A stretch of DNA of 64,000 nucleotides from Allolobophora icterica (taxonomy: Eukaryota; Annelida; Clitellata; Crassiclitellata; Lumbricidae): positions 15,201,339 through 15,265,338 of the forward strand of contig OY744610.1 in NCBI GenBank assembly GCA_963556255.1, written 5' to 3'. A model generated the notes under the pieces. That model was given only the letters and a program-made list of their open reading frames with translations. It ran no database searches and was not told the DNA's origin. Made by a program: the position numbers and the translations under genes. Position 1 is the first letter of the stretch; each line of letters starts with the position of its first letter. Below are positions 11,836 through 23,486 of this stretch, one piece after another.

Positions 11836-12320
11836 TGTTACAAGGACCCCCTAAATGTATCTAGTATGACTAGAAAGGCTCACTAGGGTATGATAAAAGT
11901 ACTTTAATAGTAACAAAATAATGTACAATCATACCTGCTCGAAGCCAGAGCGAAGAAAAACCAACACCAAGAGTCTTCAACAGTAGAACGACTCGGTAGA
12001 AACAAACGTACTAAGACCTGCTCTGCACCTTAACGAATATGGTCGCAGGCATGAAACAGAAATACGAAAAGAAGCAACCATCTGCGGTTCTTCAAACTTA
12101 ACTAAACAAGGGAGACTTGGTGTCCTAACAAACAAGTGATCTCGTCAGATCCTATCACCAAGCTCCCTGACAATTCTACCTCAGTCGCTTTTATATAATT
12201 CACATGACCGCCAGATGGCGTTGGACTTCGTACATAGTCAAGCAGAACTAAACGAGAACGTTTCATCTCAACACTCCTACAGAGTACAATGTTCTTCATC
12301 GGCCAGCAAAAACCCTAACA
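11836..12320. mobile_element. Solo LTR (485 bp)
   Basis: Begins TGTTAC and ends CTAACA, so the termini are TGTTA/TAACA inverted repeats. It is flanked by a 4-bp direct repeat ACAT (11832-11835, 12321-12324). The empty site is visible in the duplicate at about 14660, where the flanks join without it. No coding sequence; consistent with a Ty3/gypsy-type solo LTR. Confidence 0.7.
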
Positions 12321-12490
12321 ACATTCATATATAGACAACGCAGAATTATATACATCATCAGTTGCGCAAAAAACCTATTTCTTATCGCCCATAAAAAGGG
12401 AGAATATCAAATATAATCAACCTAATCTGTTGTCTCATCCAACGTAATCTCGTGACTCTTATAGCGCCTTTACCATGATCCACAAGACGT

Positions 12491-12714
12491 CAAAATTGCA
12501 GACAACAGCAAAGAATATATTTTTGATACCAGCAGTCGTAGTGAACACCCAGGAAGTAAGACAAAAAGAATTTGGGTGAATTTTTCGTGTCTTGATTTTT
12601 TTTCAAATTTCCAAACAGTGCGTTGCGTTTTCGCAACGTTAGCGGCAAATGGGTTAAATCAAGCACATTATTACTTCTTTAGTCCATAAGCTCTAATACA
12701 ATTCTAGGATCTGC
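12491..12714. other. Short unassigned stretch
   Basis: Nothing recognised between duplication copy A and the antisense Mab-21-like relic. Confidence 0.4.
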
Positions 12715-12932
12715 ATTAGTACCATTCTGTAGCTCTCGCAATTGTTTCTAAGAAATCAACCTATGATGCGTTTCAATGGAATATGGCTCTTTAGTTTCTT
12801 AAATTCAAACATTACATCTTGAATGTAATTGCAGTCGATTAGACATCTCATTTTAATATATCTTGCCAGAAAATGTCGTCCAACAAAATAATGACACTTC
12901 ACACGATAAGCATACAAAAGAACTCTGTTAAG
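12715..12932 (-). pseudogene. Antisense relic of a Mab-21-like paralogue C-terminus
   Basis: Read on the minus strand, this encodes KCHYFVGRHFLARYIKMRC, then LIDCN, then FEFKKLK and a decayed tail with an in-frame stop. These are the last 70 or so residues of the family: GRHFLARYL-K-RCLI and EFKKLK are in copy 2, KCHYFVGRHFLAKYL in copy 1. No other part of the gene is recognised nearby. It is the only family member in reverse orientation, so it was moved or inverted separately. Confidence 0.8.
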
Positions 12933-13188
12933 AAAATACCCGACAGCGTAGCCTAAATGTTATACTACATGGAATTTATTTCGACGGAAAAGCTTATCGT
13001 TGATCGGCCATTGCTGTAGACCATGGTAGCGTGCCTTAGGATCTCTGTATTTTCCAAGGCAGAGAGTTGATACATTTGGAGCCAAGAAGAAATTGCCATT
13101 TCTTACTGCAAATCGTATTGAGATTGATCTGTGATTCTATTCTCAATTATTGTTCTGATTTTGACGTACCCTTTAGATAAGTTCAGTT

Positions 13189-13505
13189 GTGAGAAGATCT
13201 TTAATAATAAGTTTAAAACGGAAAGTACTGTGGATTAATTGTATTAGCAATGGAACCCGCTATAGTAGCCCTTCACAGGAACCTCTGGAGCGCCACAGTC
13301 CGATATATGTGGCTAGAGCAACGCCTGCTTCACTTACAAGTTCTACTAAGAATTTGATATTGGAGAGATTGGATTCTATGCAAACAGAAACTAGGGACGC
13401 AATGCAGAATTTACAGGAGCGCCATCTTGAAACTTGAAGCAGGCCATGCTTAATTTGCAGACGAGGCAGGCGGAAGTGATGTCACGCTTGGATCGTTTAG
13501 AATCG
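13189..13505 (+). pseudogene. gag-like coiled-coil fragment
   Basis: An 82-codon frame ends in a heptad-rich segment (LERLDSMQTETRDAMQNLQ) that breaks at a stop and resumes in another frame with a similar coiled coil ending SRLDRLES. Charged coiled coils of this type are common in retrotransposon gag proteins. It lies upstream of LTR-like duplication copy B. The family is not certain. Confidence 0.4.
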
Positions 13506-13659
13506 TCGCCTAGAAAAAGTTGGTTGTGGTAGCAGTTCGAATCCTGGTTACAGCAATGCAGCTGTGGCTGATGTCTGTTCGGTAGCCGCGCCTTACCATT
13601 CATACGCCATCTTGGAGGAACTTCCGGTTCAGGAACCGGAAACGCCATGTTTTCTGGAA

Positions 13660-13760
13660 CCATTAGAAGAGGTGAACGCCTTGCTAATAAGGATAGGTTG
13701 GTCAATCGCGAGTATTATTTGCTAATAAGGATAGATTGGTCTATCGCGAGTATTGTAGTA
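13660..13760. repeat. Short tandem duplication
   Basis: Two copies, about 46 bp apart, of a segment containing TTGCTAATAAGGATAG and ATCGCGAGTATT. Confidence 0.8.
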
Positions 13761-13889
13761 GATTAAGACGGCCAGCTGTGCTAAGATTGGAACCGACTTC
13801 CAGACGTGAAACTACCCAGTTCTTCTTACGCTGTCCACGATCACACGTAACCCACTCTACGACGCCTTTTGAGATGAGTGCTGGCGTAA

Positions 13890-14830
13890 CAGATCCACTT
13901 TGGGTAGAGGTTTTACTCTATATAGTAGCGCCACCGACTGATGCTTTGCCTTGCGCAAAATAAACGATGCAAATTACGGTGATTGTGGTGAGCCTACATT
14001 AACCCTCATAAGTTGTGTCCGGGTATAGACGCCTCTTTTGTAATAACTGAAGTTCGTGCGATGAACATCCTTGCTTGACTAAGAGTCTGCTGAGATTGCA
14101 GAGAAGCCGGGTGAGAATGAAGAAAATAACACGGAACCCACTATGAATACAGCTATAATGTGATGGTGTGAAGCGTTGAAAAAGTATTTGTCAGTTTATG
14201 CCATTTATACTATTTTCTAAATTGAAACCAGCGAACCGTTGACTATGCAACATGATCGAGCAATGCGTCAAAAAGATGTACTTTAACCCATTCACAACAT
14301 TGGTGGAACTATAATATCCAGCAAAAGAGGAACGGATGGAAAGAAATTTCTAAATTTCTAAACCAAAGTGTCGTGTCATTTTTTCCTCTAAGACTTACGT
14401 AAATCCAAATATCTTCCAGGCTATAAACATATTAGCAGCATATTCTGTATATTAAGTGGTTAAGTAAAGGCGCTTCATTATTGACTCGAAAACGATTTCA
14501 TTTGAAGCTAACATTGATTGATACCTTTTATTTTATCATAGCGGCGCTGTATAAATCATGGGATTAGATTAGATTTGCTGGTCAAATGCATAGATACAAC
14601 ATACATACATAACACATGTACACATACATGCAGGCATATTTACATACATACATAAATACATCCATATGATTATAGACAACGCACTATTATATACATAATC
14701 ACTTGCGCAAAAAACCTATTTCTTATCGCTCACAAAAAGGGAGAATATCAAATATAATCAACCTAAACTGTTGTTTCATTCTACGTAATCTCGTGACTCT
14801 TATAGCTCCTTTTCATAATGCGCATTACGT
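13890..14830. repeat. Copy B of the dispersed LTR-element-like duplication
   Basis: The shorter counterpart of 10655-12490, lacking its two insertions, so it shows the pre-insertion arrangement. It includes the TTCACAACATTGGTGG junction near 14290 and a CATA-rich stretch at about 14600. Confidence 0.7.
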
Positions 14831-15690
14831 CAATAGATGGTCGCTTCAAGTGAGACCGTAGTCAGAAATAGAAAGCGTTGGATAAATCGAAATCCGACAG
14901 GTGGTCAGAGAACACAGAATTCAGGCTACAGTGGGTTAACAAAATCAAACAACTGAGCATAATGAATAGCTCCATATTAAATTTATCGCCATTACTGTTG
15001 GGTGAGTCATAAACCTAAATATAGAACAACAACATTTTGCCGGGTCTTCCCATCTGTACATCAGCCAACAGCTGGTTGGCTAGCGCAGCAACGCTGAGTA
15101 GGCCTGCATAATTGTATGCGCCCCTTAATTGGTAGGTTCTGACAGTTGACTTCAAGTCTTGTCACTTTGGCCGAAACACGAGCGAATCCAGGAAGAGAAT
15201 TCAACACAGTAAACAGTAAGAAATTTCTATCTATTTATTAATTTTACAGTTGATGAAGACTTAATACTTACTTATACGCGCATCTACACAGAGAGAATTG
15301 TTGTACTTGACTTCGAGTTTTATTGTAACGAACCGTCCCCCGTCCACGCTGGGCGTTACTCCATCGTTCTTCTCGAACAAAGGTTCTTCTCGTGGCTGTA
15401 AATCCTAAGTGTCAGAGGAAGAAGACTTTCCGCGTAGAGCTGAGGTTCAAATACCAAGATCATCGATGCATCACTTCTGTTTCCTTCTAGCTTTGGCTTA
15501 GAATAAAGGCGCTCAATTCCACATCTGTACTTTGCGAGGTGAGGACTTCTGGAATTTATCCTTTAACAGAAGGAAAAGATCCCGCACCTTTCTCTGAATG
15601 GTAACTCTCAACAATCGGATGGATTGTAACCACATGTGATATGCATTCAGGGTTCGCTGAGGATTTTACAGGGAGCGCAGTAACTTCCTC
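14831..15690. other. Unassigned, probably retroelement-derived
   Basis: No ORF or terminal repeat recognised. It adjoins the antisense gag-like relic and may be more of the same element. Confidence 0.3.
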
Positions 15691-16300
15691 ATCAGTATCT
15701 ATCTGCATTTCTAGTCTATTTAATCGTCCTTCAATATCTCTAAGGTTTCACATTAACGTTCTAAGGCGGTTCCCTGACGTTCCATAAATGTTCTTTGTTC
15801 ATCCCCCCTTCCCGTGTCAAGACAGTTTCCTGTAGCTGCATAAATGTGCCAAGCGTCGCACCCTGATGCCCCATTAATGTTCTAAACATGGACTTCATTT
15901 CTTCTGAGGCCAGTCTGGATAGCTGACTTCTACATCGGCCGAAGACAAACTAACTATCTAGCCTTCCAATGCACAGGAGAGAAAGGACTCTAGAACCTCT
16001 GAACACGCGACGACTCACGACGTCAGCTACCGTATGTCCCCTTCGAAAGACATCGAACGACTGACTGAAAGCGTGTCCACGGACAGACTGAAATAGCTAA
16101 CAGTGAGAAAATTCTGGCTCGGCTCCAGAAGACCACACAGATCACTATAAACCCTTTGATCTACGGGGAAAGACGATCAACTGTCTGTCGACAATCACCA
16201 GCTCCTGCACAGGAAATGGTCTGTGGCGATGTCTGTGTCCGTATCTGTCACGGTTTCTGTCGAAGTCTGTGCGGGTATCTCTCTCCCCTCAAGTCAGGGT
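15690..16300 (-). pseudogene. Antisense gag-like relic and 5' leader
   Basis: On the minus strand, about 15910-15690 encodes a broken coiled coil with repeated FM-x-RQ or LTREG-type units and RLNRLEMQIDTDEE. The upstream part (about 15900-16000) shares GTCTTCGGCCGAT and a GGAAGGCTA block with 33760-33800 on the + strand. The same family of leader plus gag therefore occurs in both places in opposite orientation. Stops disrupt it. Confidence 0.5.
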
Positions 16301-16736
16301 TCGTCATCCGTTGACCGTGGGACAATTCGCGATTAAACCCCCTCGCTCCGCCGATCCCAGGGAACTAAGCTCGCGGCGTCGATAATAATTCACCTACCGC
16401 GGGACAAACGCTGACTGTTCCAATGTTTCAACCGACAGCCATTTTTCCTTAAGCGACCGCTAGATGTCACATCATCGATACAAAAATTTGCAACCAAGAA
16501 AAATGCGCCCCATCGAAAACTAAAACGTATTGTAACGAGGTCGTACTTCCTTACATTATTAGGTCTACTTGGACTGAAACACACGGGACGCCAGGGAAAC
16601 GATTCAACAGGAATACCAGCAAGAACATTTTCTATTTGTGAGAATAAACGAGAGTAAGTAGTTGAACGGAAAGATCTGAAACATGTTTTCAAACTTCTGT
16701 TCCTGTTTGCTTACCTCTTGGTTTCTGTGTCTAGTC

Positions 16737-17006
16737 GGATTTCGACCTGGCTTCTTTAATGGATTTCGACTTGGCTTCTTTAATGGATTTCGACCTGGCT
16801 TCTTTAATGGATTTCGACCTGGCTTCTTTAATGGATTTCGACCTGGCTTCTTTAATGGAATTCGACCTGGCTTCTTTAATGGATTTCGACCTGGCTTTTT
16901 TAATGAATTTCGACCTGGCTTCTTTAATGGATTTCGACCTGGCTTCTTCAATGGATTTCGACCTGGCTTCTTTAATGGATTTCGACCTGGCTTCTTTAAT
17001 GGATTT
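16737..17006. repeat. 24-bp minisatellite, about 11 units
   Basis: The unit contains TTCGACCTGGCTTC and TTTAATGGA. Units differ by only a few substitutions. The unit is a multiple of three, so several frames stay open, including a minus-strand frame (16604-17128) with repeated NPLKKPGR. I do not count these as genes. Confidence 0.95.
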
Positions 17007-17070
17007 AAGACTTGGACAACAATTTCACCTGAAGAGAGGAATGAAAAGAGGATCGACGCTATTTGAATAA

Positions 17071-20000
17071 TGACAATGGCTCTATGGATGTCATTGGCAT
17101 AGACATACCTTGGTCGTATTATAGGCATATTTCGAAAAAAATTGTGTATGACACTTCAACCACAACATCTACGACTGGACAGCTTTAGCTTGCTACTCCC
17201 ATTTTCATCTCAAAAGGTTTAGAATTTGCAACATTTTTTTAGGCTTCATGTGAGCTTATTTTTTCTGGGAGCTTTGAAACTTTAGAAAGCTTTTATTCCA
17301 GCAAGCGACCTATCCTCGCTCGATGTTCATATTGATGGTTCATCGCAATTTGACCACAATTGAACAATTCGGTGATAAAACAATGAGCTATGAGCTCACT
17401 CCGTGACTCTGTGACTGTTCGCAGACTTATGAACTCTTATACAACGTCAGTATGAGAATTGCACAAAAAGTCTGGGGTTAGACTTTGATGAGTTTGATAC
17501 ACATGGAGTTGAAAATTTTATTCGCATTTGCGAAGTGAGAAAATAATCAAAAATGCAATAGAAAGGTTAAACTCCTTAAAGTGATGACATCACCAAATTT
17601 ATTAGTATACAATTCACATGGTCTAAAGCCTCACAATAAACCACAGCATTACTTTATTTGTAACCCACGAAGTGAATTGTGAAAGAAAAATATATGCACA
17701 ATAGAATTAGACTAGCACAACTGAGGGAGTTGGAAAGGACCCCATGAGGTGTGCAATGAAAACTTAATTTTGGGGGTCCTAAGAAAGACTAGGGTTTGAA
17801 CCCCTAACTCCGACAATTCTCACTCTGTATAACGTAATAGACCGAAAATAGTAAACATTCGTCATCCTCTCAGACGTCAGAATGTTTCAGCTCCTCAACC
17901 TACGCTGCATGACCACCTAACACATTTTTTTTGCTTTCACCTCTAATATTCTGAGCACTGTGAACAAAATTTAAGACTCGGCTTTGTCCTCTAACCTGTT
18001 GATGGATTTGCCTTGACAGAAACCAGGACGTGTTTAAATACAACTGTAGCCCAATACCGAGATTGCATTCATTAAGTTACCATTTGTAAAGTACACCTCG
18101 TCCATCTAAATCACCAACTGTTACGAACATAGCTCACCTCTTGCTATCTCCCTATTGGTCCTTCACTCAAGTCTCAAGAAATCTTTGAGATAAAAATATT
18201 ATGTATAGGCCTACCTTTAAACACCCTAATCAGCATGTATAATTGTATTATACTTACATACGACTCAAAACTACTTCGTCTATTTCTTGATTGAAGAAAT
18301 TCAGACTCTCCATATCTTAGTTTAATTTGATGTCTGCTCTTTCAGGTTCTTTTCGCTTTGTGAGATTCTTACAACGCGCTGTATGAGTCTTATAGACTGT
18401 AGTGGCTAATTTAAAGTCACTGTTTCCTTCGTCGAGCTTGGCTGATGAAATAATCACTTTACATCAAATACTCTGCTATATCATAAACATCAGACATTAT
18501 GGTAGTGTTTTGTTGATTATTTTAAAAATAGACAGTTTAAAGTTCACATGTAAATAAAGCCTAACTACCTAATAGCGGCGTTATTCTCTAGAATATGTAT
18601 TATTTGAACAGCTTATCTGATCTTGAGGTAGATTCAACAGCTGTTTAATTCCGTAGGTCACGTATGAGTAATGCCATAAAACCAGTTCCCGAATACAACG
18701 TTTTCATACAGAAAAGTCTATCTCGGCTGTAGATGCGGACAAATCTCCTTTCGTCACAAAGTCATAGGTGTAGGCTGATATATAATCCTGTTACGACCTG
18801 GAATAAGTTTAATCCATATCGATCATCTTGTAATTGTCATGAAGTACAGCGAATTAGTTTCACTACTCCCGAAGTCAAACGTAGATCGCAATTAGTAACG
18901 ATCCCCACAGTTAGCGATAACGGTTCGTGAATCCGATCAGATAATCCAGGTGTCACAAACAAACTGCGCCGGATAATCGTACTCGCACTTCAACGAAACA
19001 ACCGTATATCGACTCCTTAACTTGCTGATCAAGTTATTAAACTTCCGACACGTAATACTTTGAAGTAGTCGAAAGAATTACTACCGATTTCATCCATCGA
19101 TATCTATATTTAGACCTGGATTGAGCTTAGCCCATTCGTTCTGCACGAATCGGCGCGGTCGGCGAACAGGCCTTTTCGCCATCTTCCTACTCTTATTCTA
19201 TTAGCTGTGCGTTTCATACCTGTAATAAAGTTTCGACTAAGACCTTCAAGTAAAGAGCATTTCCACATTCAATGCAAGCTAACCAACCGTTAATTGATGT
19301 TCAGTCGTCTTACTACGACTAGTACAAATTAGTATGTGTTGTTTAACAACAATTATTCTTTAGTAAAGGACCAATGGGCGTCCATATAGTACGTAGCCTA
19401 CGCACAGCATAACGCATAGAGGTAGAGGGGTCAGGTATGCAAGCGTGGGGTCAGCGGAAAATGTACGTACACCTCCTCATTCCCGCGCAATGATGACTGG
19501 TATGACCACCACCACCTACCAGTACATCACATCACGGCAGTGACAAGTCATTTGGCAACTTTGGACTCCTATATCAGACGCTCCAACTACACGCATCCTA
19601 ACTACTCTACAGCCCATCATAGTCGAGATCACCGTCAGAGCCAAGGACACTTTGTCATTCCCCTTTCAGACCTTACTTACCTCCTGCAACAACCTCTCTC
19701 CTGCCTCCTGAACCTTTTGCAAGACAGACACCCAGTTCTCTAGCCCATGAAGCTACATATAAAATATACACACTAATTTCTGTTTTGATGTATATTTACT
19801 AAACTCATGGGCGTAACTTTGGTCTAAAAAGTGGGGGCACCAATTTCTTCTCCACTTTCGCTTTGGCATGGATACCATTTTGGACATATTATGCATAACT
19901 GTAATAGTAAATTAGTAGCAGTAATAATAGTAGCGGTAGTAGTAATAGCAGCAGCAGTAGTAGTAGCAGCAACTACAGCAATAGTGGTAAAAATAATATC

Positions 20001-20540
20001 AATAAGGGCCTATACTGCTCTGTAATGTGTTTTCAGTTTTGAGGGATCACTTGTTCCTTGGGAAGAATATGCGGCTGAAGCAGCTCATTGTACACATACC
20101 AAATCACATGAATGTCAGATCATGTGGATTGTGTCAATAAAAACAAGCCATCTTTTTTATTGTTTGTACCACTGTACAGAGCATTAATCAGTTATGTACA
20201 TTTCAGTAGACATTGTACAGCACAAACAAAAGGAGAACCAAAAAGGCACCAAGGTCCCGCTACTTAGGGCTCCCTGTGCATCATTATATAATATACATGG
20301 TTTGTTGACACCTACTGAAGCAATTTTTCATGACAAATTAGGTACAACGTTTGTTAAAGCAAAGTACGAGGTAAAAGAACAAAACGTGGAGTCACAAATC
20401 GGAGTCCATCGTAAAGACAAGAGAAAATATAAGCTATCATGGTACAACAAACAAAACAATAAAGTTTAATAGGGGCTTAGGCCATACATCATTTTTGTCA
20501 CCCTTCTTAACAACTCGAAAGCACTCTATGCCTTAAAACG
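17071..20540. other. Intergenic, nothing recognised
   Basis: No convincing coding region. A short GTA/GCA-rich microsatellite lies at about 19905-19990. CATGGGCGTAAC at 19806 resembles the ends of the hAT-like elements in this window, but I see no partner end. Confidence 0.4.
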
Positions 20541-20544
20541 GCAC

Positions 20545-20935
20545 TGCACACACCTACACACACACACACAACACATACAAACACCCACATACACACACAC
20601 GACACACACAACACATGAGACAGCGTAAGGGCTTACGGGGTTTTACGCCATGCCAGGGGCCCACCTGCCAACAAAGGGCTTACGGGGTTTTACGCCACGC
20701 CAGAGGCCCAGCAGGCCGCTGACTCACTCACACACACACACCACATACACCTACCCACACACACACCTACCCACACCCACACACAAAGAACACACACACC
20801 TACACACACACCGCACACACACCACACCCACACACACCACACACGCCTACCCACACACACACTCACCTACCCACACACACATACCTGCACACACCCACAC
20901 ACACCACACCAAACCGACAACACAGAACCAAGTGC
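20545..20935. repeat. CA-rich low-complexity DNA with a short direct repeat
   Basis: Irregular (CA)n/CCCACA tracts. Two direct copies of a segment with GGGCTTACGGGGTTTTACGC lie at about 20629 and 20677. Confidence 0.85.
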
Positions 20936-21027
20936 ACCCGTAACCTGCATCAGAATCCATCTCTCGTAACCCCCACAAATTACGCTATAACTTATTAAAT
21001 AAAACAATTTATGATGGACATGAAAGT

Positions 21028-22092
21028 TCAGTTTAATTGTTTGCCTTTGGCATTGCTGTACTTTAAGCGCTTCTGTACTGCAACAGCACGATCAACAACA
21101 ACATCCATTTTCCTTTTCAGAGATCTTGGACTATCTTTTATCGAATAGGAGTGATCCTTCTCAGGCAGTACAACTGTAGGCGATGTTAACGGTGCACACG
21201 GTTCTGACATCTGTGTATTCATGGCAGCCTCAACTTCCTGCAATCGCTCTTTCGGCGGTTTCCGAGACTTCACAACCTAACACAGCAACAAGCAACATAA
21301 AATCAAGAATACAGCTGATAATGGAAAACATACATGTGGTTGATAGGCTGTTCAGAGGTAGCCCTAACCCAGAACATACTATTGTGCTATGTATTATTGT
21401 ATCCTTGCGTTTTTCTCTGGATGGTTACCAAAAAATGAAATGAATGTGCTTGTGCTTTTGACACATCTCTGTAAACACGTCAGGTGCCAGGTTTGGGCTG
21501 GGACTGAATTTATGCACTATATAAATCCAATGTTCCTTGTAAAAGTACATATTTGACTGGCTCTGGACTTGGATCAAGGGATGTCTAAGTGGTGTCCTGT
21601 GCTTTGCTGACTTATACAAACTACTATCATGGTCTAAAACGATGTTACCATGTTTATAATTGTATATATTTCATAATAGCAGCATAAATCAACAACAGCT
21701 TTACAAAACAATAAATATATTAATTAACGGTGTGCACAATTCTGACATCTGTCTATTCATGGTGGCCTCAACTTGCTGTAGTCACTCTTAATTAATTAAT
21801 TAAATTATCCTCAGTTCACCAGTTTAAATAAATAATAGCTGACAGATGGGTATGAAGTAAAAAGTTGTTGCAGGAAAAATCAGTATGGAAAGAAACCTTC
21901 ACAAGGTGATCAGGTAAGGTAAAGATGGTTGGCGCAGATCCAGGATGAAGTCTGACTGTCTGTCCAGTTCGATCAAAGCAGCTTGGCTGAAAGTGATCAG
22001 AGCAAACGACCGATTTCATTGATGGTGCAAAACTTTATCGATGCATATTGTTCACCCACTGTTTCAGCAGTTCCGGGTGGGAATGTGGAAAT
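21028..22092 (-). pseudogene. THAP-domain gene relic, two exons
   Basis: Exon at 22092-21897 (minus) follows an acceptor-like CAACAG. It encodes 65 codons with FPHSHPELLKQW, VCSDHF (Cys and His of the C2CH zinc site) and APTIF, the C-terminal part of a THAP DNA-binding domain. A second exon, 21276-21028, follows a TTAG acceptor in matching phase. It encodes KERLQEVEAAMNTQM and a basic C-terminus ending GKQLN. The first THAP exon, with the other zinc ligands, was not found. An in-frame TAA sits after NNMHR in the THAP exon, so this is probably a pseudogene. THAP proteins are zinc-dependent DNA-binding factors, often transposon-related. Confidence 0.7.
21722..21795 (-). repeat. Duplicated piece of the THAP last exon inside its intron
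   Basis: Closely matches 21184-21255. In frame on the minus strand it reads LQQVEATMNRQMSEL against LQEVEAAMNTQMSEP in the exon. Stops flank it. Confidence 0.75.
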
Positions 22093-23473
22093 CTGTTGAT
22101 ATATTCAGCATATTCACAAATTTCAATTAGTAAATATGCGTTAGTACAAATTGCAAATATTTATTATACATCTATATAAGAATTTTGGGTGAGGAATTGT
22201 GATTAAGATGCGAAACTGGCAACTTTAAAGGTGCATGATGCAATGGTTTGGGATGATGTTTGGGACGTGTAAGTGGGGGTCTTCCCGAATCCCCGATTCC
22301 CGAAAGTGGTGGATAAGCAAAATTGTTTGAATTCCTGAAAACAATTGTCTGCCATTTGTTCGAATACTGAAAACTACTATGGATTAGCCGGCCAATATCC
22401 TGAATAGGGTAAAAAATAGCTTTCCGGCGATGTTCTGTTTCGGGAATTAGCCGCGAACCCGTGTAAGCGATAGGCTATGGGTATTTCGCGTGATTGAAGT
22501 CCCTATTCACTTGAATTTATTTACATTTTCATCAGAACTCCGCTCACTCAGTACTAAAATAGTCAGTAAATAGGCATACTCGCACATGAAACGACTGTGA
22601 TCCTTTAAATTGCTGATTAGAACAGTTTATACAACAAGGCATCTTCAGTAAACATTCGACAACACTCAGAGGAGCAAGATGGCAGGTCGCTGACCTCATT
22701 TCTCAGCCCCTTAGCGCAATGCAGGTCTAAATATAGATATCGATGATTTCATCGCATATTCAGAGCGATCACCACTTCCGCCCAAACCCGATCTCCACAA
22801 CATTCGAAGATCCACGTCGAAGCTTCTGATTCGTTACGTCTTTGGTCGCCATAGTAACGTGACCTCTCCGTTGACTGACCTCAACGGTTCATTTAAATAC
22901 TTAAGTATTATTTATATAGAGCCGCTATTTTTCTAACTATACGCCGCTGTCAATTATCTGGCTTATACTATACCCTATATGAATTAATTAGATAAACAAG
23001 TTATTTTAAAAGTCTTGTACCGCTACATAGACCCAGACATCCATTCATACATTCATTCTAAGACGGCGAAGAGTAAAGATGTGCTATAGCGATGACCTAG
23101 TTATGTTATATATATATATCAATCGTATACATTGAAATGTACACACATAATTAGGTTACATTCATACGCATATACGTACAAACAGTATAATTATATGCAA
23201 GCTGTAATACGGTAGGCTATTGATTTGGGCGTTCGCGTTGAAATGCGAATAGCTTCCCTGAGACGGTTTCTGAGTAACGACCTTGATTAAAGTTCTTTTC
23301 GCCCAAACTGATCAGCTATTTGATTCATGCTTTATCATTAGATGCTAACGACATCTAATAAATAGAGAAGGAATAATAATGAACATAATAAAATGGTAAT
23401 AAGAATACAGGATGATGACAACGAAGATAGTAGCTGCTGAGGTGATGATTTTATTGACGATCTTTAATTCTCA
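22093..23473. other. 5' flank of Mab-21-like copy 2
   Basis: No gene recognised. It should include the missing THAP first exon, if that survives, and the upstream exon or promoter of copy 2. A short (TA)n run lies near 23109. Confidence 0.4.
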
Positions 23474-23486
23474 TTTTATTGCAGCA
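23474..23486 (+). promoter_or_regulatory. Putative 3' splice site before copy 2 ATG
   Basis: CATTTTATTGCAG ends two bases before the ATG at 23487, matching the position of acceptors in the other copies. This supports starting at 23487 rather than the in-frame ATG at 23412, whose extra 25 residues would then be intron. Confidence 0.55.

Larger units (their letters stand above)
10655..12490. repeat. Copy A of a dispersed LTR-element-like duplication, interrupted twice
   Basis: Matches 13890-14830 closely over about 900 bp: the GATCCACTTTGGG start, GTTCGTGCGATGAACATCCTTG, the GTAAAGGCGCT block, and TTGCGCAAAAAACCTATTTC near the end. Relative to copy B it carries two extra blocks, about 11077-11563 and 11836-12320. 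The shared ACA-TTGGTGG junction resembles an LTR end followed by a tRNA primer-binding site. Confidence 0.7.

Noticed and set aside
16604..17128. Protein with repeated NPLKKPGR
   Set aside because: Explained by a 24-bp minisatellite; all frames on the + strand are also open and the flanks have no recognisable domain.
23412..23486. Start of copy 2 at the first in-frame ATG
   Set aside because: Acceptor-like site at 23474-23484 and alignment with the other copies favour 23487.
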